Origin: an uncultured Collinsella sp.
GTDB lineage: Bacteria; Actinomycetota; Coriobacteriia; Coriobacteriales; Coriobacteriaceae
Reading direction: 5' to 3'
Assembly (NCBI GenBank): GCA_958446785.1
Contig: CAUCXP010000100.1
Coordinates: 1 to 5,994, forward strand
DNA: 5,994 bases
Shown: piece after piece, positions 1-5,921 of the stretch
Position numbering within the stretch: position 1 is the first letter of the stretch
Layout of the letters: each line of letters opens with the position of its first letter
Translations under genes and position numbers: made by a program
Notes under the pieces: model-generated
Databases searched by the model: none
Seen by the model: the letters and a program-made list of their open reading frames with translations, nothing else
Told to the model about the DNA's origin: nothing

Positions 1-23
1 GCCGCCCGCGCAGCGTCGGCCGG

Positions 24-47
24 TCCGCCGTTCGTTAGAACGGCGGA
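24..47 (-). terminator. Hairpin abutting the tyrS stop codon; possible non-canonical terminator
   Basis: A perfect 10-bp inverted repeat (TCCGCCGTTC / GAACGGCGGA) with a 4-nt loop starts one base after the tyrS TAG. In the tyrS direction it is followed by GC-rich sequence rather than a run of T, so it lacks the U-tract of a standard intrinsic terminator. It may be a weak or factor-assisted terminator, or a 3'-end stabilising hairpin. The structure is seen directly; the role is inferred. Confidence 0.45.
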
Positions 48-48
48 A

Positions 49-1260
49 CTAAATCAACTTAAAGCCCTTGCGCTTGCCCACGGAGAGGGTGTCGCCCAGT
101 TTGAGGGCGCTCGGATCGATGTTGTAGCTCTTGGGAGCCACAGCCTTGCCGTTGATCTTGACGCCGCCGCCGTCGATGTCGCGGCGGGCCTGACCGGCGC
201 TGGCCGAAAGGCCCAGGTCCTTGAGCAGGCCGGCGAGGTAAATCTGACCCTCGTCGTTGACGGTCAGCTCAACGTGCTTCTCGGGGAAGTCGGCAAGCTG
301 GCCCTCCTTGAACACGCGGTCGAACTCGGCCTGTGCCTCGTCGCCGGCGCCGGCGCCGTGGTAGGTGTCGCACAGGTCGCGGCCCAGTGCGCGCTTGAGC
401 TCATAGGGGTCGGCGGAGCCATCGGCCAGGGCGGCATCGATCTTGTCGACCTCGGCCGGGGCGAGCGAGCTGGCCAGACGATAGTACTTGCCGATCATCT
501 CGTCGGGGATGGACATGGTCTTGCCGAACATATCCTTGGGAGCGTCGGTCAGGCCGATGTAGTTGCCATAGGACTTGGACATCTTGCGCACGCCGTCGGT
601 GCCCTCGAGCAGCGGCATGGTAAGCGCGATCTGCGGCTCCATGCCCATCTTCTCCATGAGCTCGCGGCCGGCGAGCAGGTTGAAGAGCTGGTCGGTGCCG
701 CCCATCTCGACGTCGGCCTTGATCTGAACGGAGTCGAAGGCCTGCATCACGGGGTACAGAAACTCGTGCAGGGCAATCGGCGTCTGGGACTGGTAGCGCT
801 TGGTAAAGTCGTCGCGCTCAAGGATGCGGGCGACGGTGAACTTGGAGCACACCTGCAGCAGGCCGGCCAGGTCCATCGAAAGGATCCAGTCGCCGTTGTG
901 CACGATGGTGGTCTTCTCGGGGTCCAGGATCTTCATGGCCTGGCTCACGTAGGTCTCGGCGTTGGCCTCGATCTGCTCCTGCGAAAGCTGCGGGCGGGTG
1001 GAGTTCTTGCCCGAGGGGTCGCCGATCAGCGCAGTGCCGTTGCCGATGATAAGGGTGACGTTGTGGCCCAGGTCCTGGAACTGACGCATCTTGCGCAGGG
1101 GCACGGCATGGCCCAGGTGCAGGTCGGGGCTGGTGGGATCGACGCCGAGCTTGATGTTGAGGGGCTCGCCCTTCTCAAGCTTCTTGCGAAGGTCGGCCTC
1201 GGGGACGATCTGCGCTGCACCCGAGGTGATGATACGCATTTGCTCGTCAACAGACAGCAT
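49..1260 (-). CDS. tyrS: Tyrosyl-tRNA synthetase (type 2, KMSKS form)
   Basis: This cytoplasmic class I aminoacyl-tRNA synthetase activates tyrosine with ATP and loads it onto tRNA-Tyr for translation. The 403-residue protein is full length for the family. The HIGH-type signature is HLGH at residues 48-51, within the DPTSPDLHLGH context. The tyrosine-pocket region includes GGTDQ at 187-191, and the second ATP-binding signature KMSKS is at 226-230. The KMSKS form points to the TyrZ-like type 2 group rather than the KFGKT form of E. coli TyrS. A C-terminal S4-type RNA-binding domain runs from about 340 to 403. The ATG is preceded by AAAAGGAGG at 1268-1276 with a 7-nt spacer, which fixes the start. 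The gene lies 97 bp downstream of the U32 gene on the same strand. Nothing looks damaged or unusual. Confidence 0.97.
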   Translation of the reverse strand: MLSVDEQMRIITSGAAQIVPEADLRKKLEKGEPLNIKLGVDPTSPDLHLGHAVPLRKMRQFQDLGHNVTLIIGNGTALIGDPSGKNSTRPQLSQEQIEANAETYVSQAMKILDPEKTTIVHNGDWILSMDLAGLLQVCSKFTVARILERDDFTKRYQSQTPIALHEFLYPVMQAFDSVQIKADVEMGGTDQLFNLLAGRELMEKMGMEPQIALTMPLLEGTDGVRKMSKSYGNYIGLTDAPKDMFGKTMSIPDEMIGKYYRLASSLAPAEVDKIDAALADGSADPYELKRALGRDLCDTYHGAGAGDEAQAEFDRVFKEGQLADFPEKHVELTVNDEGQIYLAGLLKDLGLSASAGQARRDIDGGGVKINGKAVAPKSYNIDPSALKLGDTLSVGKRKGFKLI

Positions 1261-1267
1261 TGGGTAT

Positions 1268-1276
1268 CCTCCTTTT
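1268..1276 (-). promoter_or_regulatory. Ribosome-binding site of tyrS
   Basis: The minus strand reads AAAAGGAGG, a near-perfect match to the anti-Shine-Dalgarno sequence, 7 nt before the ATG at 1258-1260. It confirms the tyrS start. Confidence 0.85.
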
Positions 1277-1281
1277 GCTAT

Positions 1282-1308
1282 AGCACCCTCACCGGATACG
1301 GCGGTGCT
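1282..1308 (-). promoter_or_regulatory. Two mutually exclusive small hairpins in the tyrS leader
   Basis: On the minus strand, AGCACC (1308-1303) can pair with GGTGCT (1287-1282) around a 15-nt loop. The overlapping CACCG (1306-1302) can instead pair with CGGTG (1294-1290) around a 7-nt loop. Both use the same 5' arm, so only one can form at a time, and the structure ends 5 nt before the Shine-Dalgarno sequence. It is too small for a T-box, and no T-box specifier or antiterminator is visible. A regulatory role is only a possibility, since short GC-rich complementarities also arise by chance. Confidence 0.25.
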
Positions 1309-1310
1309 GG

Positions 1311-1341
1311 AAGTTCATAAACCCACTAATAATAACCAAAA
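1311..1341 (-). promoter_or_regulatory. AT-rich stretch upstream of tyrS, possible promoter
   Basis: This is the only clearly AT-rich segment between the U32 stop and tyrS. On the minus strand it contains TATGAA (1319-1314), which matches four of six bases of a -10 box. The bases 16-17 nt upstream (TTTTGG or GTTTTG) are a poor -35. tyrS may therefore have its own promoter, but cotranscription with the U32 gene across the 97-bp gap is equally possible. Confidence 0.25.
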
Positions 1342-1357
1342 CAGCGCGACGCGGCAC

Positions 1358-3334
1358 CTACGACAGGAAAATCCTCGTCCTGCCGCACGCGTCGATAACG
1401 ACCGGCAAACGCGTGCCGTCACGTTCGACCAAAAAGCGCGCCTGCTGACGGCGCGAGCAGTCACGGCAACGGACCTGCCCCGTTGCATCCGTGGCGCAGG
1501 CGCCCTCGGCAGTCAGCAAGCAGTGCTCGCACACCATGAGCTCGGGACGGTCGGCATCGACAGGCCCCAAGACACCGGGGCAAGCGGCAAGTTCGGCAAC
1601 ACGCTCCGCATCATTGCCGAGCAACTCGGCCGACAAGCACACCCGCCCCGCACCGAGTCCGCGCAGCCAGGTAAGCGTGGCCCGATTGGCACAGAACACC
1701 GGCGCCGCCACGTCAAACGTTGTGCCCAGCTCGCGGGCCATCGCCACTTGTCCCAGATTGCGGCAGACGACGCGCCCGGCACGCTGCATAAGCGCCCGAG
1801 TCCGCTCGGCGTCGCCCGCGCGGCACACTTCGTCGAGCACCACCGTTGTATCGGACAGATCTCGCTCATCGCGCGGACCCACATCCATCAGCTCCCAGGC
1901 AAAGACCATACGAGCAAAATCCTCGCGCTTTGCCGGCCCCGCCGACCCCGCCAACTCCGTCGACGCACCGCCATCCACCGCAGCGCCCTCAAAGGGCAGC
2001 ACCTCAACGGCACGCGCAACGGGCGCAATCGCATCCGCCTCGGCCCGCATGCGCTCCAACACCGCCGCCGTCTGATCCAACACGCCGGCGCTGCGAATCA
2101 GATAGACCTCGCAGCCCGCGTCCACCTTACGTTTGCAATGCACGACGATGCGCTCCCCCGCAGCGGCATCCACGGGGCAAGGCACCTGTGGCCAGCGCTT
2201 GGGCACATCGGGACGCGCGTCGGCACCCGGGTAAAATCGGATTTCGAGCGTATCGCCCGCCGCCACGGCGGCATCAAGCTCAACCGTCACCTCTTCGTGA
2301 CCCACCGCCACCAAGTGGCCCACGCGCACGCCCTGGTTGATCGCGCGCTCAAAGCTCATGAGCTCGGCACCCGAACGACCCCGCAGGTAAGCATCGGTAA
2401 ACCCACGGTTAAACGACCTTCCCAGCTCGCGTTCAAGCTCTTCCACGGCACCGGAGTCCCACGCGCCGTCGCACAGCATATCGAGTGCCCGACGCCACAC
2501 CCTCACCACGTTGAATACGTAATCGGGATTCTTCATGCGTCCCTCGATCTTGAGCGATGCCACGCCGGTGGCAACAAGCTCGGGCAGGTGCGCGATACCC
2601 AGATAGTCACGCGGACAAAGCAGGCGGTCTCCCTCGACGGCAACAACACTCTGCCCCGCCTCGTCCACTAGGTCGTACGCCAGACGGCACGGCTGCGTGC
2701 AGTCGCCGCGCATCGCCGAGCGCCCACGCCGCAAGGCCGAGAACTCGCACGCCCCCGAATAGCCGATGCAAATCGCACCGTGGCAGAATACCTCGATGGG
2801 CACGCCCGTGGCACATAGCGCCGCAATCTCGTCGACCGTCAGCTCGCGTGCCGTCGTCACGCGCTCGACCCCCAGCTCATCGGCGGCAAGCCGCACGGCA
2901 CCCTCGCTATGAGCGCCCGCCTGCGTGGACAGGTGAATCTCGACCCCGGGAATCGCCGCGCGCAGCGCGCAGGCCAACCCGGCATCGGCGACAATCAGAG
3001 CATCGGCGCCCAGCTCCAGTGCATGAGCTCCCAACGCCACCGCGTCGGACAACTCATCGTCAAACACGAACACGTTGAGCGTTACGTACACACGCACGCC
3101 ATGGGCATGCGCCACGGCGCAGCCGCGCGCAAACTCGTTATCCGTAAAGCCATGGGCGCTCACACGGGCGTTAAAGCCGCCCAACCCCGCATAGATGGCA
3201 TCGGCACCCGCGGCGATGGCCGCAAGCATCTGGTCGAGTCCGCCCGCCGGTGCCAGCAGCTCGGGCAGCGCCGCACCGGCAGCATCCAATCCAGTCTCGT
3301 ATTGTCCGCTCGGCCCCATCGTCCGAATCGCCAT
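1358..3334 (-). CDS. U32 family peptidase-like protein (RlhA/TrhP-type, probable RNA hydroxylation factor)
   Basis: This 658-residue protein belongs to the family named peptidase U32. Its characterised bacterial members RlhA (YdcP) and TrhP (YegQ) are needed for prephenate-dependent hydroxylation of cytidine in 23S rRNA and of uridine at the tRNA wobble position. The N-terminal core includes ELLAPAGG from residue 25, LSTQAG at 135-140 and KIEGRMKNPDYV at 262-273. The family signature at 181-199 (EVFCHGAICIGYSGACEFS) is followed by GDCTQPCR. Cysteines 189, 196, 212 and 216 have the same spacing as in E. coli RlhA and probably belong to the family's iron-sulfur site. The length is close to RlhA, and the C-terminus adds a cysteine cluster. 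The start is the ATG at 3334 because AAGGAG lies 7 nt upstream; the longer frame from 3361 lacks a ribosome-binding site. The exact RNA target cannot be told from sequence, and a protease role is unlikely. Confidence 0.9.
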   Translation of the reverse strand: MAIRTMGPSGQYETGLDAAGAALPELLAPAGGLDQMLAAIAAGADAIYAGLGGFNARVSAHGFTDNEFARGCAVAHAHGVRVYVTLNVFVFDDELSDAVALGAHALELGADALIVADAGLACALRAAIPGVEIHLSTQAGAHSEGAVRLAADELGVERVTTARELTVDEIAALCATGVPIEVFCHGAICIGYSGACEFSALRRGRSAMRGDCTQPCRLAYDLVDEAGQSVVAVEGDRLLCPRDYLGIAHLPELVATGVASLKIEGRMKNPDYVFNVVRVWRRALDMLCDGAWDSGAVEELERELGRSFNRGFTDAYLRGRSGAELMSFERAINQGVRVGHLVAVGHEEVTVELDAAVAAGDTLEIRFYPGADARPDVPKRWPQVPCPVDAAAGERIVVHCKRKVDAGCEVYLIRSAGVLDQTAAVLERMRAEADAIAPVARAVEVLPFEGAAVDGGASTELAGSAGPAKREDFARMVFAWELMDVGPRDERDLSDTTVVLDEVCRAGDAERTRALMQRAGRVVCRNLGQVAMARELGTTFDVAAPVFCANRATLTWLRGLGAGRVCLSAELLGNDAERVAELAACPGVLGPVDADRPELMVCEHCLLTAEGACATDATGQVRCRDCSRRQQARFLVERDGTRLPVVIDACGRTRIFLS

Positions 3335-3341
3335 CGACAAA

Positions 3342-3347
3342 CTCCTT
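3342..3347 (-). promoter_or_regulatory. Ribosome-binding site deciding the U32 gene start
   Basis: The minus strand reads AAGGAG, 7 nt before the ATG at 3332-3334. The upstream in-frame ATG at 3359-3361 has no comparable motif, so the nine extra residues of the longer frame are probably not translated. Confidence 0.8.
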
Positions 3348-3484
3348 ACCAAGGTATGCATTCACTCTGAAAAATGCCGTCTTCCAGCATACACGAGGCC
3401 TCGCGCGCCCCGTTTGGTTTATCGTGTAATAACTTATGTCCATCCTGCCCCGACGGCACATCCACCGTCCGGCACGACATACCT

Positions 3485-3489
3485 GGAGG
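3485..3489 (+). promoter_or_regulatory. Ribosome-binding site deciding the PBP gene start
   Basis: GGAGG lies 7 nt before the ATG at 3497-3499. The in-frame ATG at 3374 lacks a Shine-Dalgarno sequence. It would add 41 residues that do not look like a PBP N-terminus and would run through most of the divergent promoter region. Confidence 0.85.
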
Positions 3490-3496
3490 TCAATAT

Positions 3497-5737
3497 ATGG
3501 GTCCTCGCCAACGACAGGGACGCAGCCGTTCAAAGACGCATGCTCTGCCCATAATCCTGCTCTCGTTTTTGGGCTTTCTGCTGATTGCGGGCGTGGCATT
3601 TGGCATCGGCATGGTCGGCAACGTCAACCGCTGGCTGTCCGATCTGCCCGACTACACCGACGCCAACGCGTATCTGGTGAGCGAGCCCACCGAGATCGTC
3701 GACTGCAACGGCAACAAGATCGCGAGCTTCTACACGCAAAACCGCAAGTCCATCACCAAGGACGAGGTCTCCCCCTACGTGCTGCAGGGCACCGTTGACG
3801 TCGAGGACGAGCGCTTCTACGAGCACGGCGGTATCGACCTGTGGGGTATCGCGCGTGCTGCGGTGGCAACCCTCGGCGGCGGACACGAAGGCGCCTCGAC
3901 GATCACCCAGCAGCTTGTGCGCAACACCATCCTGCAGGAGGAGCAATTCGACTCGACCATTGAGCGTAAGGTGCGCGAGGCCTACATCGCCATCAAGATG
4001 GAGGACATGTACTCCAAAGACGAGATCCTCATGATGTACCTCAACACCATCTATTACGGCCACGGCGCCTACGGCATCGAGGCCGCAGCCGAGACCTATC
4101 TGTCCAAGAGCGCCGCCGACCTCACCCTGAGCGAGGCCGCGCTACTCATCGGCCTTCCCAACTCGCCCTCGCAGTACGACCCCACGGTCAATCCCGATCT
4201 GGCACTGTCTCGCCGCAACAAGGTTCTCGACAACATGCTGCGCCTGGGCCACATCACCCAGGAGGAGCACGATGCCGCACAGGCCGAGCCCATCACCCTC
4301 AACGTGACCGAAATCTCGGGCAGCGGCGTCGACGTTTACTCGCAGCCCTACTTTGTCTCCTACGTCAAGCAGCTGCTGGAGCAGGAGTTCTCGACCGACG
4401 TGCTCTTTAAGGGCGGCCTGACCGTCAAGACCACCATCGACCCCACGATGCAGCAGGTGGCAGAGAATGCCGTCCGCGAGCAGCTCGACACGCTCTCGCT
4501 TGACGGCCTGGACATGGGCATGGTCGTCGTCGACCCCAAGACCGGCTACATCAAGTGCATGGTGGGCGGCTACGACTACAACGCCGACGAGAACCACGTA
4601 AACCATGCCACGGCCAAGCGTCCCGTCGGCTCCACCTTTAAGGCCTTTACGCTGGCAACTGCCATCCAAAACGGCATGAACCCCAACGTCACCCTCAACT
4701 GCAACTCGCCGCTCAAGGCCAAGGGCACCACGACCGAGGTCCAAAATTACGCCAACCAGAGCTACGGCAACATCACGCTTAAGCAGGCGACGGCATACTC
4801 CTCCAACACCGGCTACATCCAGGTGGCGGAAGCCGTCGGCAACAGCAAGATCATCTCGCTCGTCAAAAAGCTCGGCATCGACCCCGCCAAGGACAACATC
4901 GAGGACGTTCCCGTCATGACGCTCGGCACCGGCTCGATCTCGCCACTCGAGATGGCCGCCGCCTACGCGACGTTTGCCAACGGCGGCTACTATCGCCAGC
5001 CGATCGCCATCACCGAGATTGATTCTCGTACCGGTTCGGTGCTGTACCAGCACACCGACAATCCCTCACAGGTGCTTACCGAGGGCGAGGCCGCCGCGGT
5101 CACCGATGTTCTGTCCGGCGTCATGAAGGGCAGCGGTACGGGTGCTGCCGGCGCCCTGAGTGTCAACCAGCCCTATGCCGGCAAGACGGGCACCACCGAC
5201 AACACCACCAACCTTTGGTTCTGCGGCTATACCCCGCAGCTGGCGTGCGCCCTGTGGACCGGCTATTCCGCGGGCGAGATCCCCATCCAAAAGTACGGCA
5301 CGGACCTGCTGGGCGACAGCACCAACCTGCCTGTCTTTAAGCGGTTTATGAACACCGTTCTGACCGGTACCGAGCGCGAGGAGTTTGCGACCGGAACGGC
5401 GCCCACCTACAAGAACAACAGCGTCTGGAAGTTCTACGGCACCAACAACACCAAGAAGTCGGAGAACGACGACAAGGACGAGGACGAAGAGGAAGAGGAA
5501 ACCACCACAACAACTACCACGACGACCACGACCACCGAGACCACGGGCGGCGACACCACCGGCGGCACCGGTACGACCGGTGGCTCGACGGGCGGCTCCA
5601 CTGGTGGCTCGCCGGGCGGCTCCACTGGTGGCTCGACGGGCGGCTCCACTGGTGGCTCGACCGGCGGCGATGGCGGCACGCCTACGCCTACGCCCACTCC
5701 CGACCCCTCGCCCACGCCTGACGATACGGTCGGCTAA
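3497..5737 (+). CDS. Class A penicillin-binding protein (PBP1A-type bifunctional glycosyltransferase/transpeptidase)
   Basis: This membrane-anchored enzyme polymerises lipid II into glycan strands and cross-links the stem peptides outside the cytoplasmic membrane. The 746-residue protein has a short basic cytoplasmic tail (RQRQGRSRSK) and one membrane segment at about 16-40. The glycosyltransferase-51 domain follows: the catalytic motif EDERFYEHGG has its Glu at 103, GASTITQQLVRN is at 132-143, RKVRE at 157-161, and LNTIYYGHGAYGIEAAAETYL at 182-202. The transpeptidase domain has the active-site serine in STFK (379-382), SSN at 435-437 and KTGT at 563-566, so both activities look intact. No PASTA domain is visible. 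After about residue 650 comes a low-complexity tail: an acidic block, twelve threonines, seven S(T/P)GG repeats and a Thr-Pro end. The gene is transcribed alone, divergently from the U32 gene, and ends at a strong terminator. It could be labelled ponA, pbp1A or mrcA; the family is certain, the paralogue is not. Confidence 0.95.
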   Translation: MGPRQRQGRSRSKTHALPIILLSFLGFLLIAGVAFGIGMVGNVNRWLSDLPDYTDANAYLVSEPTEIVDCNGNKIASFYTQNRKSITKDEVSPYVLQGTVDVEDERFYEHGGIDLWGIARAAVATLGGGHEGASTITQQLVRNTILQEEQFDSTIERKVREAYIAIKMEDMYSKDEILMMYLNTIYYGHGAYGIEAAAETYLSKSAADLTLSEAALLIGLPNSPSQYDPTVNPDLALSRRNKVLDNMLRLGHITQEEHDAAQAEPITLNVTEISGSGVDVYSQPYFVSYVKQLLEQEFSTDVLFKGGLTVKTTIDPTMQQVAENAVREQLDTLSLDGLDMGMVVVDPKTGYIKCMVGGYDYNADENHVNHATAKRPVGSTFKAFTLATAIQNGMNPNVTLNCNSPLKAKGTTTEVQNYANQSYGNITLKQATAYSSNTGYIQVAEAVGNSKIISLVKKLGIDPAKDNIEDVPVMTLGTGSISPLEMAAAYATFANGGYYRQPIAITEIDSRTGSVLYQHTDNPSQVLTEGEAAAVTDVLSGVMKGSGTGAAGALSVNQPYAGKTGTTDNTTNLWFCGYTPQLACALWTGYSAGEIPIQKYGTDLLGDSTNLPVFKRFMNTVLTGTEREEFATGTAPTYKNNSVWKFYGTNNTKKSENDDKDEDEEEEETTTTTTTTTTTTETTGGDTTGGTGTTGGSTGGSTGGSPGGSTGGSTGGSTGGSTGGDGGTPTPTPTPDPSPTPDDTVG
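5462..5734 (+). repeat. Low-complexity C-terminal tail coding region of the PBP
   Basis: Codons for residues 656-746 change composition in blocks. First comes an Asp/Glu-rich block at 656-668, then twelve consecutive Thr at 669-680 (5501-5536). A Gly-Thr segment leads into seven S(T/P)GG units at 697-724 (5585-5668), and a Thr-Pro/Asp-Pro end closes at 728-743. The Thr run uses ACC, ACA, ACT and ACG mixed together, so it is not a simple DNA microsatellite and seems conserved at protein level. The tail follows the transpeptidase domain and must lie on the cell-wall side. Wall-spanning linker, peptidoglycan contact or glycosylation target are all possible, and none is shown. Confidence 0.85.
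5582..5668 (+). repeat. 24-bp in-frame tandem repeat, three units plus a partial
   Basis: Three consecutive 24-bp units begin at 5582, 5606 and 5630, each starting GGCTCG and ending CCACTGGT. A 15-bp partial unit follows at 5654-5668. The second unit differs from the first and third by one base, which turns a Thr codon into Pro. Each unit encodes eight residues (two S(T/P)GG motifs), so gain or loss of a unit keeps the reading frame and only changes tail length. Confidence 0.9.
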
Positions 5738-5759
5738 GAAGTACGCGACTAAAGCCAAC

Positions 5760-5798
5760 AAGGCCCCGAGCAGCTTATTGAACTGCTCGGGGCCTTTT
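5760..5798 (+). terminator. Rho-independent terminator of the PBP gene
   Basis: A 14-bp perfect stem (AAGGCCCCGAGCAG at 5760-5773 paired with 5783-5796) with a 9-nt loop is followed by TTTTAGTTT. It lies 22 nt after the PBP stop codon. The GC-rich stem and T-run make it a strong plus-strand terminator. On the other strand the T-run is much poorer (TTGTT). Confidence 0.93.
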
Positions 5799-5835
5799 AG
5801 TTTGAAGCGACCTGGTGGGCGGTCTTTATACCGGC

Positions 5836-5872
5836 AAACAAAAAGGGGTACCGACCAACGTCGATGCCCCTT
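5836..5872 (-). terminator. Rho-independent terminator of the gene at the right edge
   Basis: On the minus strand, AAGGGG pairs with CCCCTT, extended by a G-T and a T-A pair, one mismatch and a further CGAC/GTCG stem closing a 4-nt loop (5843-5872). The stem runs directly into TTTTTGTTT. It sits about 50 nt beyond the stop codon of the minus-strand partial gene and faces the PBP terminator. Confidence 0.88.
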
Positions 5873-5921
5873 ACAAGCCACTATGTCAGCGCACGCAATG
5901 CCGAGCGCACGGCCCGCACAC

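Larger units (their letters stand above)
3335..3496. promoter_or_regulatory. Divergent intergenic region between the U32 gene and the PBP gene
   Basis: Both flanking genes start outward from this 162-bp gap, so it must hold their 5' ends. It contains a perfect 10-bp palindrome CGAGGCCTCG (3394-3403), an AT-rich stretch (3411-3440) with weak -10-like strings for the PBP gene (TAATAA at 3427, TATGTC at 3435), and a 5-bp inverted repeat GACGG/CCGTC (3452-3469) in the PBP leader. I found no convincing paired -35 and -10 boxes for either gene, so promoter positions remain unassigned. Confidence 0.5.

Noticed and set aside
274..1320. 348-codon plus-strand open frame antisense to tyrS
   Set aside because: It lies opposite a certain tyrS gene, and its Leu/Gly/Val/His-rich product is what high GC3 coding produces on the complementary strand. 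It has no recognisable domain or ribosome-binding site.
1261..1357. T-box riboswitch upstream of tyrS
   Set aside because: The gap is only 97 nt, and no specifier loop, T-box consensus or terminator/antiterminator pair is visible.
1290..1360. Stop-codon read-through extension of the U32 protein past the TAG
   Set aside because: The 22 following open codons have no resemblance to the family, and no read-through signal is recognisable.
1091..2671. 526-codon plus-strand open frame spanning the tyrS start and the U32 gene
   Set aside because: It is antisense to two well-supported genes, has an Arg/His/Pro-rich composition and resembles no family.
3335..3361. Nine-residue N-terminal extension of the U32 protein from the ATG at 3361
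   Set aside because: It has no ribosome-binding site, while the ATG at 3334 has AAGGAG 7 nt upstream. The extension would also cover that motif.
3374..3496. 41-residue N-terminal extension of the PBP from the ATG at 3374
   Set aside because: It has no Shine-Dalgarno sequence, whereas the ATG at 3497 has GGAGG at a 7-nt spacing and gives a normal short cytoplasmic tail before the membrane segment.
4142..5053. 303-codon minus-strand open frame inside the PBP gene
   Set aside because: It is opposite the conserved transpeptidase coding sequence and is a composition artefact.
5582..5668. CRISPR-like repeat array
   Set aside because: The units are directly adjacent without spacers and are in frame within the PBP coding sequence.
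5434..5715. Minus-strand open frame with Pro-Pro-Val-Glu repeats and Val/Ser runs
   Set aside because: It is simply the complement of the S(T/P)GG, Thr and Glu codons of the PBP tail.
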